Assembly: GCA_907163375.1 (NCBI GenBank)
Contig: CAJQUW010002197.1
Location: forward strand, 686,100 to 750,099
Length of the DNA: 64,000 nt
Direction: 5' to 3'
From: Prostheceraeus crozeri
Lineage: Eukaryota > Platyhelminthes > Polycladida > Euryleptidae
The first letter of the stretch is position 1. Each line of letters begins with the position of its first letter. The notes below the pieces were generated by a model, which made no database searches, was not told the origin of the DNA, and saw only the letters and a list, made by a program, of their open reading frames with translations. Positions 1 to 9,300 of the stretch are shown here, in pieces. The position numbers and the translations under genes are program-made.

Positions 1-1
1 C

Positions 2-268
2 AATCTAGAAAATGAATTAAAGAAAAATTTACAAGAAAACTCTAAAGAAAATAAAGAACAGTTAGATTCTGTTAAAAGGCAATTAGATGTTCTTAAAATT
101 AAGTTAAATGCTCTTAAAACGGCGTTGAAGATTAATCAGCAGAAAATGCAAGTTAATAGAAAAGAAATTAAAGTACATCACACGTTACTTGACGCAATAG
201 ATAAAGTGCAACAGACAATTAATAAAGTTATCTCGAAGTTGTTGTCCATTCACAAACGTAAATCTTGA
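2..268 (+). CDS. C-terminal part of a coiled-coil protein (element 1), 5' end cut by window
   Basis: Frame 2 is open from the first base to a TGA at 266-268, giving 88 residues with no start codon. The visible part is almost entirely Lys/Glu/Gln/Asn-rich heptad sequence, with leucines or isoleucines recurring every 3-4 residues, and ends in a basic tail (IHKRKS). This predicts a long helical coiled coil. It precedes the capsid gene block on the same strand, so a structural or scaffold role in the virus-like element is possible, but no family is recognised. Confidence 0.6.
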   Translation, partial: NLENELKKNLQENSKENKEQLDSVKRQLDVLKIKLNALKTALKINQQKMQVNRKEIKVHHTLLDAIDKVQQTINKVISKLLSIHKRKS

Positions 269-371
269 TCGGAGCGAAGCTCCTCGAGGCTTTAGCCAAT
301 CATAAACGTAAATCTTAGCGCAAATATTAACGTAAATATTTTTTCCCAAAAGTCAAATTTAATCCTAAAAA
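268..371 (+). promoter_or_regulatory. Intergenic spacer with small hairpin before ORF at 372
   Basis: Just after the upstream stop lies GGAGC-GAA-GCTCC, a 5-bp stem with a three-base loop, followed by GGCTTTAGCC. The same kind of micro-palindrome follows several other genes of element 1. A T-rich stretch and an A-rich leader precede the ATG at 372. A transcript-end or processing role is inference only. Confidence 0.4.
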
Positions 372-905
372 ATGCCTATAATTTATAAACACAATCTTAA
401 ACATTTTGCTTCAAATAAAAAAATTGCTCATGAACCATCTATGAAATCTGTTTACCATTATGACAGTGTAGAAACAATTCAAAAAGAAGGGGCTGGCATC
501 TTTTCTGGTATTGGAAGTATCGTTAACTTGATTAAAAATAATAAAGATTTGATTACATCTGCTGCTAAAGGAGCAGCTGCTATAGGTAGTACAGCTAGTG
601 CAATATCAAATGCTGTTAAGTCTCAAAACGAATTAAAACAATTAGAAACTATTCGTAAACTTAAGAATGATTCTGAAGAACTAAAAAAATTAAAAAAACT
701 TTCAGAGGAAACAAAAAACAAAATTGCTAACATAGCTGTGGGGGGTGAAACCTTGAGGAGCGGAGCTCCGTCTGATAGTAAACAGGAGAAGAAATCAGGC
801 GTAGCCATAGAACGTTCAATTGAAGAAATAAGAGGTAATGGTGTTAACAGCAACCTTCGGTCTAACCAGCAAAGCTGTAGCGGAGCTGGTCTAGCAAAAT
901 TCTAA
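372..905 (+). CDS. Hypothetical structural protein with Gly/Ala-rich hydrophobic segment
   Basis: A 177-residue ORF with an ATG start. Residues ~40-85 form a Gly/Ala/Ile-rich hydrophobic or amphipathic stretch (GIFSGIGSIVNLI, then AAKGAAAIGSTASAIS), followed at ~88-120 by a charged coiled coil (LKKLKKLSEETKNK). This layout recalls small membrane-active minor capsid proteins of adenovirus-like viruses, but no specific family match is claimed. The ORF at 2494-2977 has the same hydrophobic-then-coil plan. Two palindromic inserts, near 752-772 and 865-892, lie inside the reading frame without breaking it, so the short hairpin repeats of this element can be translated. It sits directly before the major capsid gene. 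Confidence 0.6.
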   Translation: MPIIYKHNLKHFASNKKIAHEPSMKSVYHYDSVETIQKEGAGIFSGIGSIVNLIKNNKDLITSAAKGAAAIGSTASAISNAVKSQNELKQLETIRKLKNDSEELKKLKKLSEETKNKIANIAVGGETLRSGAPSDSKQEKKSGVAIERSIEEIRGNGVNSNLRSNQQSCSGAGLAKF

Positions 906-974
906 AATTATATTTTAGTAAAATTTTTTCTGTGTGTGAGAAAAAACAAAAAAGTCAAATTATTTTTTATAAAA

Positions 975-2309
975 ATGTCTTCTCTTATCGAAAATAAATT
1001 TAGATTAGACGATCCTCCGTTCGTCAGTTACAATCAAAAAAAGAATGACTATATAAGAGTTGCTATGAATCCCGGATCTTCCAGTAGAGTAAATACTGGA
1101 GGAGATTTAATTTTTGAAGTTGATAATCAGCAGAGTTATTTATATTTACCTGATTCCTTTTTACACTGTGAATATTCTTTATATAGTGATGCCAATTTTA
1201 CAACACCATTACCAGATAGCGATAATATTGCATTAGAGAATAATTTTTTTCCAAGATTATTTACACAAATGCGTTTAGATGTTGCAACTCAAAATATAGA
1301 AACAATAAGTGATTCTCCAGGTGTAATTGATACAATGCTTAGATTTGTAACAATTGGTGAAAATAATAAAAAGCATGAAATCGAAGGTTGGTTTCCTGAT
1401 ACTAATGATGGTATAATTGTTGATGATTTATCTCACGCTGGAACAGATGCAGCAGGAATTGCGAAAGATGTAGAAAATATTGCAAAACATTTAAATAAAA
1501 CAAACAATACTGCATATAAAGAAAGACGTGAATTTAACAAGAAAAGTAAACAGACAGTAAATTGGTCATTGTCTCCATTATTCGGATATTTAGATTATGA
1601 TAAAATATCATATCAATTAAAATTTAAATTAATAATTCATCGTACAGCAAATAATGAATTAATCTTTTTTGGTAAGACTGGAAAAAAAGCATATTTAAAA
1701 ATTGATAGACTTGAATTGTGGATTAAGCATATTACTCCTAGTTTAGAGGTCGAATTAGCTATTGCAAAAAGATTAAATACTAACAAACCAATTCCAGTAA
1801 ATTTTCTAAAGCGTACTGCTAGTTCAGTAACTTTTTCAGAGCAAAGATTTAACTGGCATTTTACTAGAACTTCGAATACTCCAAGATATCTATTACTAAC
1901 ATTTCAAAGAAATAATTCTCCAAGTTTTGATAAGAACAACAATCTTTTTCATATTAATACAATTCGAAGCTTACAAGTTGCTTTAAATCAAACCCGATAT
2001 CCAATTGATCCATTAAGATTCGATGATACCAATAATCAATTTATGGAAGGATATGATGCTTATAGAAATCTTTGTATAGAATTTGGAGTTGAACCACAAT
2101 TAACTCCTGGAGATTGGAGACATTTATATCCAATTTTCTGTTTCGATTTAAGTGCACAATCAGAAGATATTATTAAAAATGGTTGTGATGTAACAATTAA
2201 TATTGAAAAAAAAGATTCCACAACTTCATTGATGGCTTATGGTTTATTGCTAGAAGATGTAAAATATTCTATTGAAATTCTTAATGGAAAGATGGCTAGG
2301 ATAGGCTAA
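975..2309 (+). CDS. Major capsid protein, double jelly-roll (Maverick/adintovirus type)
   Basis: The protein is 444 residues from the ATG at 975; an open extension to 936 is possible but the 975 start follows an A-rich leader. It resembles the capsid-like proteins found in invertebrate Mavericks (the group often annotated as F54H12.2-like). An N-terminal arm with DDPPFVSYNQ precedes long beta-rich segments. Seen features include VDNQQSYLYLPDSFLHCEY near residue 50, a conserved mid-protein SLSPLFGYLDYDK, and a C-terminal YPIFCFDLSAQSED block. The last resembles the PxxxFDLS-type end of Maverick hexon-like proteins. It would form the icosahedral shell together with the penton-like protein encoded at 12336-13124. 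The frame is intact, unlike the polymerase. Confidence 0.78.
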   Translation: MSSLIENKFRLDDPPFVSYNQKKNDYIRVAMNPGSSSRVNTGGDLIFEVDNQQSYLYLPDSFLHCEYSLYSDANFTTPLPDSDNIALENNFFPRLFTQMRLDVATQNIETISDSPGVIDTMLRFVTIGENNKKHEIEGWFPDTNDGIIVDDLSHAGTDAAGIAKDVENIAKHLNKTNNTAYKERREFNKKSKQTVNWSLSPLFGYLDYDKISYQLKFKLIIHRTANNELIFFGKTGKKAYLKIDRLELWIKHITPSLEVELAIAKRLNTNKPIPVNFLKRTASSVTFSEQRFNWHFTRTSNTPRYLLLTFQRNNSPSFDKNNNLFHINTIRSLQVALNQTRYPIDPLRFDDTNNQFMEGYDAYRNLCIEFGVEPQLTPGDWRHLYPIFCFDLSAQSEDIIKNGCDVTINIEKKDSTTSLMAYGLLLEDVKYSIEILNGKMARIG

Positions 2310-2313
2310 AGCG

Positions 2314-2435
2314 AGAGGAGCTTCGCTCCGATCGGTTAGTAACCTTAGGACCTTTGGTCCGATCGGCTGAAGCCAGAGGAGCTTCGCTCCGATAGGTTAG
2401 TAACCTGAGGACCTTTGGTCCGATCGGCTGAAGCC
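2314..2435. repeat. Two tandem 61-bp units, each made of two micro-hairpins
   Basis: Units at 2314-2374 and 2375-2435 are nearly identical. Each contains GGAGC-TTC-GCTCC and GGACC-TTT-GGTCC, with CGATCGG and GGCTgAAGCC between them. They directly follow the capsid stop codon. The stems are perfect. A third partial copy follows to about 2455. Confidence 0.9.
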
Positions 2436-2493
2436 TCTGAACAAAGTTCTATTGGTTAATTAAAAATTCTTAACTTAAAATTTTTTATTAAAA

Positions 2494-2977
2494 ATGTCGG
2501 AAGCGAAAAGTAATAATAATAAAACTGTTGAATTAAAATTACGTAATATTGTTGACAAAAATACCCCTAAAGCTATTACGATTAACAAAAAAAAAGTATT
2601 ACATAAGTAAACCAATGATAGAGAATATTCAATTACAAGAAGAAAAGAATGGTGGAATTCTCCCATTAATTCCACTAATAATAGGAGGCATAGCAGCAGC
2701 AGGAAGTGTTGCAGGTGGGACAGCAGGTATTGTCCAAGCAGTAAATAAAAATAAATCAGAGAAGGCAGCATTAGAAGAACAAAAACGTCATAATAGAGAG
2801 CTAGAGAAAGTTGCTAGGGGAGAAGGAATAGTAGATAATTTTATTAGTAAATTAAATTTAGTTGATGAAGGAAAACGTGTTCTTAAAAATATTCTTCACA
2901 ATGTTGATGATTTGATTGAAATTAAAGGAACTAAAGATGGTTCTGGAATATATCTAAGTCCTAGTATGATTCGGTAA
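2494..2977 (+). pseudogene. Small membrane-segment protein, one frameshift in an A-run
   Basis: An ATG at 2494 opens a Ser/Lys/Asn-rich N-terminus that stops soon after a run of nine A at 2587-2595. The continuation to 2977 lies in another frame, so a homopolymer length change separates them. The downstream part has a strongly hydrophobic Gly/Ala segment (LIPLIIGGIAAAGSVAGG) followed by a charged helix. It ends in a region containing KGTKDGSGIYLSPS. This hydrophobic-then-coil plan matches the ORF at 372-905, suggesting a second minor capsid-like or membrane-interacting protein. Function is not known. Confidence 0.55.
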
Positions 2978-3100
2978 TAACCTCAGGACCTTTGGTCCGA
3001 TAGGCTAAAGCCTCTGAACAAAAGTGATCGGCTAAAGCCTCAGAACCTTTGGTCCGATCGGCTAAAGCCTCAGAACCTTTGGTTCTATTAGGTAAAACAT
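2978..3100. repeat. Palindrome cluster before PLA2-integrase gene
   Basis: Contains repeated CAGGACCTTTGGTCCGAT, CAGAACCTTTGGTCCGAT and AGAACCTTTGGTTCT hairpins separated by GGCTAAAGCC. It is the same family of micro-hairpins as at 2314-2435, with changes on both sides of stems that keep pairing. Confidence 0.85.
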
Positions 3101-3117
3101 TTATTTTATCTTTTAAA

Positions 3118-4518
3118 ATGAATTCTACAAATTCCGAAAATTTGATTAGATTAAAAATTTCAAATCTAGATCTAATGGATTATCTCTTAAAAGTACATAA
3201 AACCTCAAATTGCCAGCACACCGGTCGGCTGCACAGCGGTCGGCTGCACACTGGAGGGGATATACAAAAAACATTAGAAAACTTTCCTGGATTTATTTGG
3301 AGTAAATATTCAAAAGAAAAACATCTTCCTGGTCATTCATATACCGGTCCAGGAACTCGATTAGATATAAGACTAGATGAGAATGATAATCCAAAACCGG
3401 GTGAAGAACCAATAAATAGAGTAGATGCCGCAGCTTACAGGCATGATTTAGCTTATCGAAATCATGATCTAAGTTCTCGACATGAAGCAGATAAGAAAAT
3501 GATACAAGAATTAGATAGCATTCAAAATCCTACATTTAGAGAAAAAATTGAAAGAATGTTTGTTAAGAAAGCTTTACAAGCTAAAATATTATTCGGTCAG
3601 GGTATTGATCCGTCAGCAAATGAAACGACAGCAAAGCTGTCTGAGAGCAACGCTCGAACCTACGCGTCCGAAATGTCGAATGACCTAGATCGGCATAGTG
3701 GAACTTATGCCTCGGAAATTCACAAGGAATATAGAAGGCCTAAATATTTATTGAAAGTAAAAGTATTTAATAAAGATGATATTTGGAGTGCTGATCTTAT
3801 TCATATGCCGAATGAAAGAGGGTTTAAGTACGCATTGGCCGTTATAGATTTATATACACGGTACGCTTGGGTAAAGCCTTTAAAAAACAAAAGTGGTCTG
3901 TCAGTTAAATATGCGTTTGAAGAAATCTTTCAAGAAAGTAATAGAAAGCCAAGGAAATTGTTTGTTGATAAAGGGTCGGAATTTTATAACGGAAATGTTC
4001 AGGTACTATTTGAAACAGACGAAAGTCATCGCCAAGGCTCAGTTTATTCAACTGAAAATGCAGGAAAGGGTGTAGTAATAGAAAGATTCAATCGGACGTT
4101 GAAAAATAAAATTTTCAAAAAATTTACTCAGCAAGGAAATCAGAAATGGTTGAAGATATTACCAGGAATTATAGAAGAGCATAACAATAAGATTCATTCA
4201 GGTATTGACGAAACTCCAAAGAATGCTTCTGACGACCCTGATTTAATACGGAAGAAAATATTCGAAAATAATTATACGAACGAGAGTAATCCGAATTTAC
4301 AGAAACTTAAGCCGAAATTTAAGATTGGAGATAGAGTTAGAATATTTAAGTATAAGAATAAATTTGAAAAAGGTTTTTTTGCCTACTGGACGAAAGAGAT
4401 ATTTGAAGTTTGTAAAATAAATCAAACTTATCCGATCACTTACGAAATCAAAGATCTAGATGATGAAGATATCAGAGGCCGATTTTATCAAAATGAATTA
4501 CAACGAAGCGAGCTTTAA
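3118..4518 (+). CDS. Fusion of parvovirus-like phospholipase A2 domain with retroviral-type integrase
   Basis: The ATG at 3118 was chosen over an upstream TTG because the extra residues would translate a palindromic repeat. Residues ~65-175 match a VP1-type PLA2 domain: calcium-loop motif YTGPGT, then the catalytic VDAAAYRHDLAYR (His-Asp pair). After a linker, residues ~215-400 form the Maverick integrase. First Asp is in IWSADLIHMP, second in LFVDKGSEFYN and Glu in VVIERFNRTLKN. The C-terminal ~430-460 block (FKIGDRVRIFKYKNKFEKGF) is the usual SH3/chromo-like tail. The integrase would insert the element DNA; PLA2 domains are used by some viruses to cross membranes. The two normally belong to separate proteins, so a single intact ORF is unusual. 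Confidence 0.85.
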   Translation: MNSTNSENLIRLKISNLDLMDYLLKVHKTSNCQHTGRLHSGRLHTGGDIQKTLENFPGFIWSKYSKEKHLPGHSYTGPGTRLDIRLDENDNPKPGEEPINRVDAAAYRHDLAYRNHDLSSRHEADKKMIQELDSIQNPTFREKIERMFVKKALQAKILFGQGIDPSANETTAKLSESNARTYASEMSNDLDRHSGTYASEIHKEYRRPKYLLKVKVFNKDDIWSADLIHMPNERGFKYALAVIDLYTRYAWVKPLKNKSGLSVKYAFEEIFQESNRKPRKLFVDKGSEFYNGNVQVLFETDESHRQGSVYSTENAGKGVVIERFNRTLKNKIFKKFTQQGNQKWLKILPGIIEEHNNKIHSGIDETPKNASDDPDLIRKKIFENNYTNESNPNLQKLKPKFKIGDRVRIFKYKNKFEKGFFAYWTKEIFEVCKINQTYPITYEIKDLDDEDIRGRFYQNELQRSEL

Positions 4519-4574
4519 CCTTTAGGTGGCGCTGTAGCTAGCTAGCTTCGCTTGATTTTCAATTATCATTATTA

Positions 4575-5012
4575 TCATTCAATTCTAACATAATATCTAG
4601 AAATGGTACTCCTTCCTGTAATTTCAATAAAACATAAAAGACATAATTGACCACAATAAGTAGTTCCTGGTTTTTGAATTTGAAATGTATTATAAATTCC
4701 ATTGCCAAGTAATTTTGTAACCTCTTTTGTTGGGGGAAGTCCATAAGAGTCGAACCAATAGTTCTCAGCCTCTGGGCGGTCGAAATAGTAATTATCTCGA
4801 TTTTTATTAAAGATACCTGCAGACCAATGTATTCCTTTTTCATCTGACGTATCAAGATTTGTTATGAAATTTATAGTTATTGTTGGCTTATTTTTTAGGA
4901 ATTGTAATTCGTCTCTCATTAGAACATGAAAATTCTTTATTCCCAATTGATTTGCGATTTTCTTTAAATCGAAATTCGTTGTTGTTTGTGTTCCATATAA
5001 TTTCAAAAACAT
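4575..5012 (-). CDS. Adenain-like cysteine protease (PRO)
   Basis: The 145-residue ORF shows the Ulp1/adenain fold signature in order: His in KGIHWSAGIF (~residue 60), acidic residue in FDSYG (~88), and Gln-Cys in GTTYCGQLCLLCF (~120). This is the maturation protease of adenoviruses, Mavericks and virophages, which cleaves capsid and core proteins during assembly. It is about 50 residues shorter than adenovirus protease but within the Maverick range. It is convergent with the PLA2-integrase gene, whose stop is only 57 bases away. No frameshift is seen. Confidence 0.82.
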   Translation of the reverse strand: MFLKLYGTQTTTNFDLKKIANQLGIKNFHVLMRDELQFLKNKPTITINFITNLDTSDEKGIHWSAGIFNKNRDNYYFDRPEAENYWFDSYGLPPTKEVTKLLGNGIYNTFQIQKPGTTYCGQLCLLCFIEITGRSTISRYYVRIE

Positions 5013-5589
5013 ATTTATGTTGCTGATTTTAAATGGAATAAAATGTCTTGTTTAACAATGTTCCATTTTATTTTTATGAACTCCCATTAAGAGGATATTG
5101 TTTGTTTTATCTGTATTAAGACAATAGCAACATCTGTTACCACATTTCTCAAACCGCATGATTGTTTGAGGCGATCATACGGATTGTACATTCATAACAT
5201 AGCGTTAATAACATAAAAGCAATCTATTAATTCATTCTCTGCTTTGAGGGAATATTCTGTTGTTATAGCAATCATTCAATACAATATCGCAGTATCGATA
5301 GTCGAGACCGACTGTCGAGCCAAAACCGCAACTTTTCTGGTTTTGGTTTAGGATCTGGCTAGCGTTATGGCCGATGAAATGATTTACAATGCGGTGCAAT
5401 TTCCTCATTGACATTCAAGTACATTTAATCATACGCGTCATGTCATACCCGTATGTTGTCAAGCAAACTTCATTCATCTACAATGCCGCTTTGCTTAGAT
5501 CGCCATTCATAATTTTCACATACTATTTAAACACACACAATTCATAAAACGCGACACATTACAATCTTAGTTTAAATTTTATCATCACA
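5013..5589. other. Intergenic region between divergent protease and unknown gene
   Basis: This 577-base spacer lies between the divergent starts of the protease (minus) and the ORF at 5590 (plus), so it should hold both promoters. Its base composition is less AT-rich than the flanking genes. A 60-codon minus-strand ORF at 5232-5414 has no recognisable features. No clear repeat or RNA gene is seen. Confidence 0.4.
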
Positions 5590-6287
5590 ATGGTTGGATC
5601 TACTGAAAGATCTGTTCGATTGGAGACAAAGCGGAGAAGAATTCAGAAGTTAACAAGGGAAATCATACATCTGCAAGCACGAAGTAAAATATTCATACAT
5701 TTGGATATAGGAATAATTTTTGAATGGATCGGAGACTCGCACATCAATTATACAATTGATAAGAAAATATTAAACTTAATTGAACAACGGCAGACAGTAA
5801 TATTTTCTTTAAATAGAACCTTATCACAAGAACGGGACGAACAAATTATTGAACAATCAACAATATCATCGAACAACATCGATACAACAGGGCCGCCAAC
5901 TTATAGAAAATCTCAACAAAATATTCAATCTATGTCAAATATGCAGCCTATTCAAAATATTAAATCTATATCAAATATGCAACCTATTCAAGAAATTCAA
6001 TCTATGTCAAATATGCAACCTATTCAAAATATGCAGCCTATTCAAAATATTCAATCTATGTCAAATATTCAACCTATGTCAAATATTCAATCTATGTCAA
6101 ATATTCAACAATTACAACATTTGGTATAGCAATACCTAACAGATTAACAAATAATGATACATTAAAATGTTTAAAATCTGGAATTGATGATGAAAGAAAT
6201 GCCTTGAAAAAACAACACCAATAATATCTGATGCCAAATCTACATTAGCTGGCGCAAAACAAACAATTGAAGATAAAAACCAATAAT
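5590..6287 (+). pseudogene. Unknown protein with Asn-Ile-Gln-Ser-Met repeats, frameshifted near its end
   Basis: The ORF from the ATG at 5590 to 6129 encodes 179 residues. The N-terminal ~100 residues are a basic helical region (RLETKRRRIQKLTREIIHLQ). Residues ~118-175 are a degenerate repeat of NIQSMSNMQPIQ-like units (bases ~5930-6115). Beyond the stop the sequence stays protein-like in another frame to about 6287, with two breaks (near 6125 and in the A-run near 6209). The true gene is therefore probably longer. The repeat looks like a low-complexity linker. No family is recognised. It converges with the polymerase gene. Confidence 0.5.
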
Positions 6288-6389
6288 AAACGCTGTGAGT
6301 GCTATAATTAATTAATTATATTTTTAGATATAAATTTTCTAGACATAAATTTTGGATGTAATAAGTTTTTAGATGTAATAAAAAAAATA

Positions 6390-9300
6390 TTATTCCCACG
6401 TGTCATCATCATCACTTAAATTACTCTCACTGACGATTGTTTGAAATATTTCAGCTTGAATATCTTCTCCGTTATAAGGTAACATAATTTCATTTTCATC
6501 AGGTGCTTGACGTTTAAGAATATTTATTTGACCAGAAATTTTTTTTCTTCAGTATTATTATTTTTATCAGGAATACTAATTCCAGTTTCTAAAGATCTTT
6601 TCCATGGTTTATTAACTGTAGTCGATAATGTTTTACCCGAATATAATTTTATAAAATCTTCTACTTTTACTTTATCTTGTGAATATCCTTTGAATGTTTT
6701 CTTTTCACTAAGTCTCCCTTGTTCGTCTACAGTAATACAGTATTTTACTTTAGGTGGAATAAACATTGCAAAAATAATTCCACCATTGTCATAATCATTT
6801 TTTCCTTGACACAATTCCCCACCAACATATCCAGCAGCATCTAATTTATTGAAGCGCTCATTAGAAATGTACATTGAATCAGTGTTTTTTACAATTAATG
6901 GAAAACCACAATTAAATGCCCCATCTTCTGTTTCAATATCATAATCATATTGTTTTTTATTATTTAAGTATCTTACAGTGGTGACATCTTTGGTGATATC
7001 ATTTTTAACTTGACACGCAGTAAAACGCAATGGTTTATCTTGTCTTTCGCTTACTACCAAATTAATACCTAGAGATGATGCCAAATTGTATAAACCACTG
7101 AAGGTTTCTTTATTTTTCTGTGTAAAACGAATAGTTGCATATTTCCTTGTAAAAAAAGATTTCTTGTCCCCATCTGCTGCATAAAATCCAACAAAGAACC
7201 AATATCTAATATTATATTCAGCATTTAGAACATACCAAGGAACACGTTTTTCTTTAAACTGATTATAATAATTTTCACTAAAGTATGTGGCATATTGTTT
7301 TGGATTTTGAAAATTAATTTTGTATACCCTAGACGATCTCATCGTATAATATATTTTACAATCATTGTTATAGACTTCATTAATATATGTTTTTAATTTG
7401 ATTAAGAGGTTAAGATCTTGGTTATATAAAGCACAACAATATCTGACTCCTGATTCATAATTATAGATTCCAGCAGAGCCATCTCCTAAACAGAACCCTT
7501 CTATAAATGCTTGCTTACATCTTAAATTAGGTGGATCATTAACATAAATATCACTTACAATTTGTTTCAATGTTATTGTATTGTCGTGTAAAAATAATTT
7601 ATTATGTAGTAAATTTGTTCCTATATTTAATTCTTGTGGCTTTATTTCATTACCTGTTTCATCTAACAATGAATGATCTTCAGTAACATCTACTATTCCC
7701 ATTTTTGTTCTTATTCGATAAATACGTTTATTTGTAAGATGTCTAATAATTTTTTTTACTTTACTCCATCCATTATGAGTATAAATTTCTAATTTTCTTT
7801 CATATCACTATTAATTTCAAACGGACTAATTTTATAGTTGTTTGCAATACTATCTATTCTAGAAATAAATAATAAATTATTCTTTCTCAATATTACAGGC
7901 GTGTCAGCTATTACTGAATCTGTATAATGAATGTATTTTTCGTTGAAACCATTAATTTCTAAAATAAAGTTATTCATGATTCTTCTAGAGTGAGAAAGAA
8001 TGAAAGAACCTAAGTGTGATGGCATGAACGACGTCTTCCCATCTTTTACAATATTAGTTTTAAGAAATTCATCATCTTCCATTTCTACTTTCGCTAAATG
8101 TTGTTCATCATTTAATTTTTCATAATTTTTTACTTCTTGAGTGAAATTTTTTCTCAATGTATTCTCATTCCATAAATGATATTTAGTGGTTATATCTTTT
8201 TGTACAGTTTTGCCATATAGCGAATTCATCAATAATTTAATTAACTCATCGCCTACAGTATTTCCTTCAGTTTTATATTTTTTCTCAAATCAGAAAGTTT
8301 TTCAATATAATTTCGAAATGGTGAAACTTGATAACTTTTTTCATAAAATATACCATCAGTAATATGTAAGATTTTTCCACCACATCTAGCAATTTCTTGT
8401 ATGTCTCCAGAAGTTAATACATCATAACATATACCATTTCTAAACCTGATTACTTCTACATGAGAATTATTATTTTGATTTTTAACTTTATCTTTTATAG
8501 GAACTGGTTGAAAAAACATATCATTGGGATATTGAAACACAACAGAGAATATTCCAGTTTTAGGTCTAAATGTTTGAGTATTAAATTTATATACTATTTC
8601 CCGTTCTTCTTCTTGACGAAATTTTCTAGCGGATTCAGCTTTAGGGTATTCTGAATTTTCATCATACATAGCTGATGGATATAAAGATGTGGCATCAAAA
8701 GCCATTAGAAATTCATGTTTTTGTTCAAGTAGTTGATTTGAAATCTTTTTACAAATTTCAGTTTTATCTCCTAAATCTCGATACTGTTTCATTAAATCTA
8801 TTAAATTACTTCCAAGGGACAGAGCCCCACCAGCGTAGCGACCAGGTAAATACTGTTTTAATATTGGTAACAAGATGCTACAAAATGGCGATATGTATTT
8901 TCTTATATTTGCTGAAACTCTTCCACCTTTAACAGATTTTCTAATATAATTTCTAGCCCATAAATCTATATGAGAATGAATATTTATATTGTCGTTTTGT
9001 ACGCTTTTCATCCAACCGTTAAATGTTAAAGCAGAGGATGTCAAATTAGTAGTTATATCTTCGCCAACTAAATCTCGCATAACATTATTATATTTGTAGA
9101 TACAAAAAGCTAAAGAAAGAATATCGTTAACTAAATATGGTCTCCATTCATTTTCTTTTTCTTTATAATTTTCATGTGTTATGTCTTCAATTTCATAATT
9201 TAATTTACACACATTCATAGGAATTTTAAAATTCTCACACCATTTAGAAAGACTTGTTTTTACATGTTGATAACTACATTTCATTATAATAGTTTGAAGT

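Noticed and set aside
5232-5414. 60-codon minus ORF in the protease/5590 spacer
   Set aside because: No similarity, odd composition, lies in the probable divergent promoter region.
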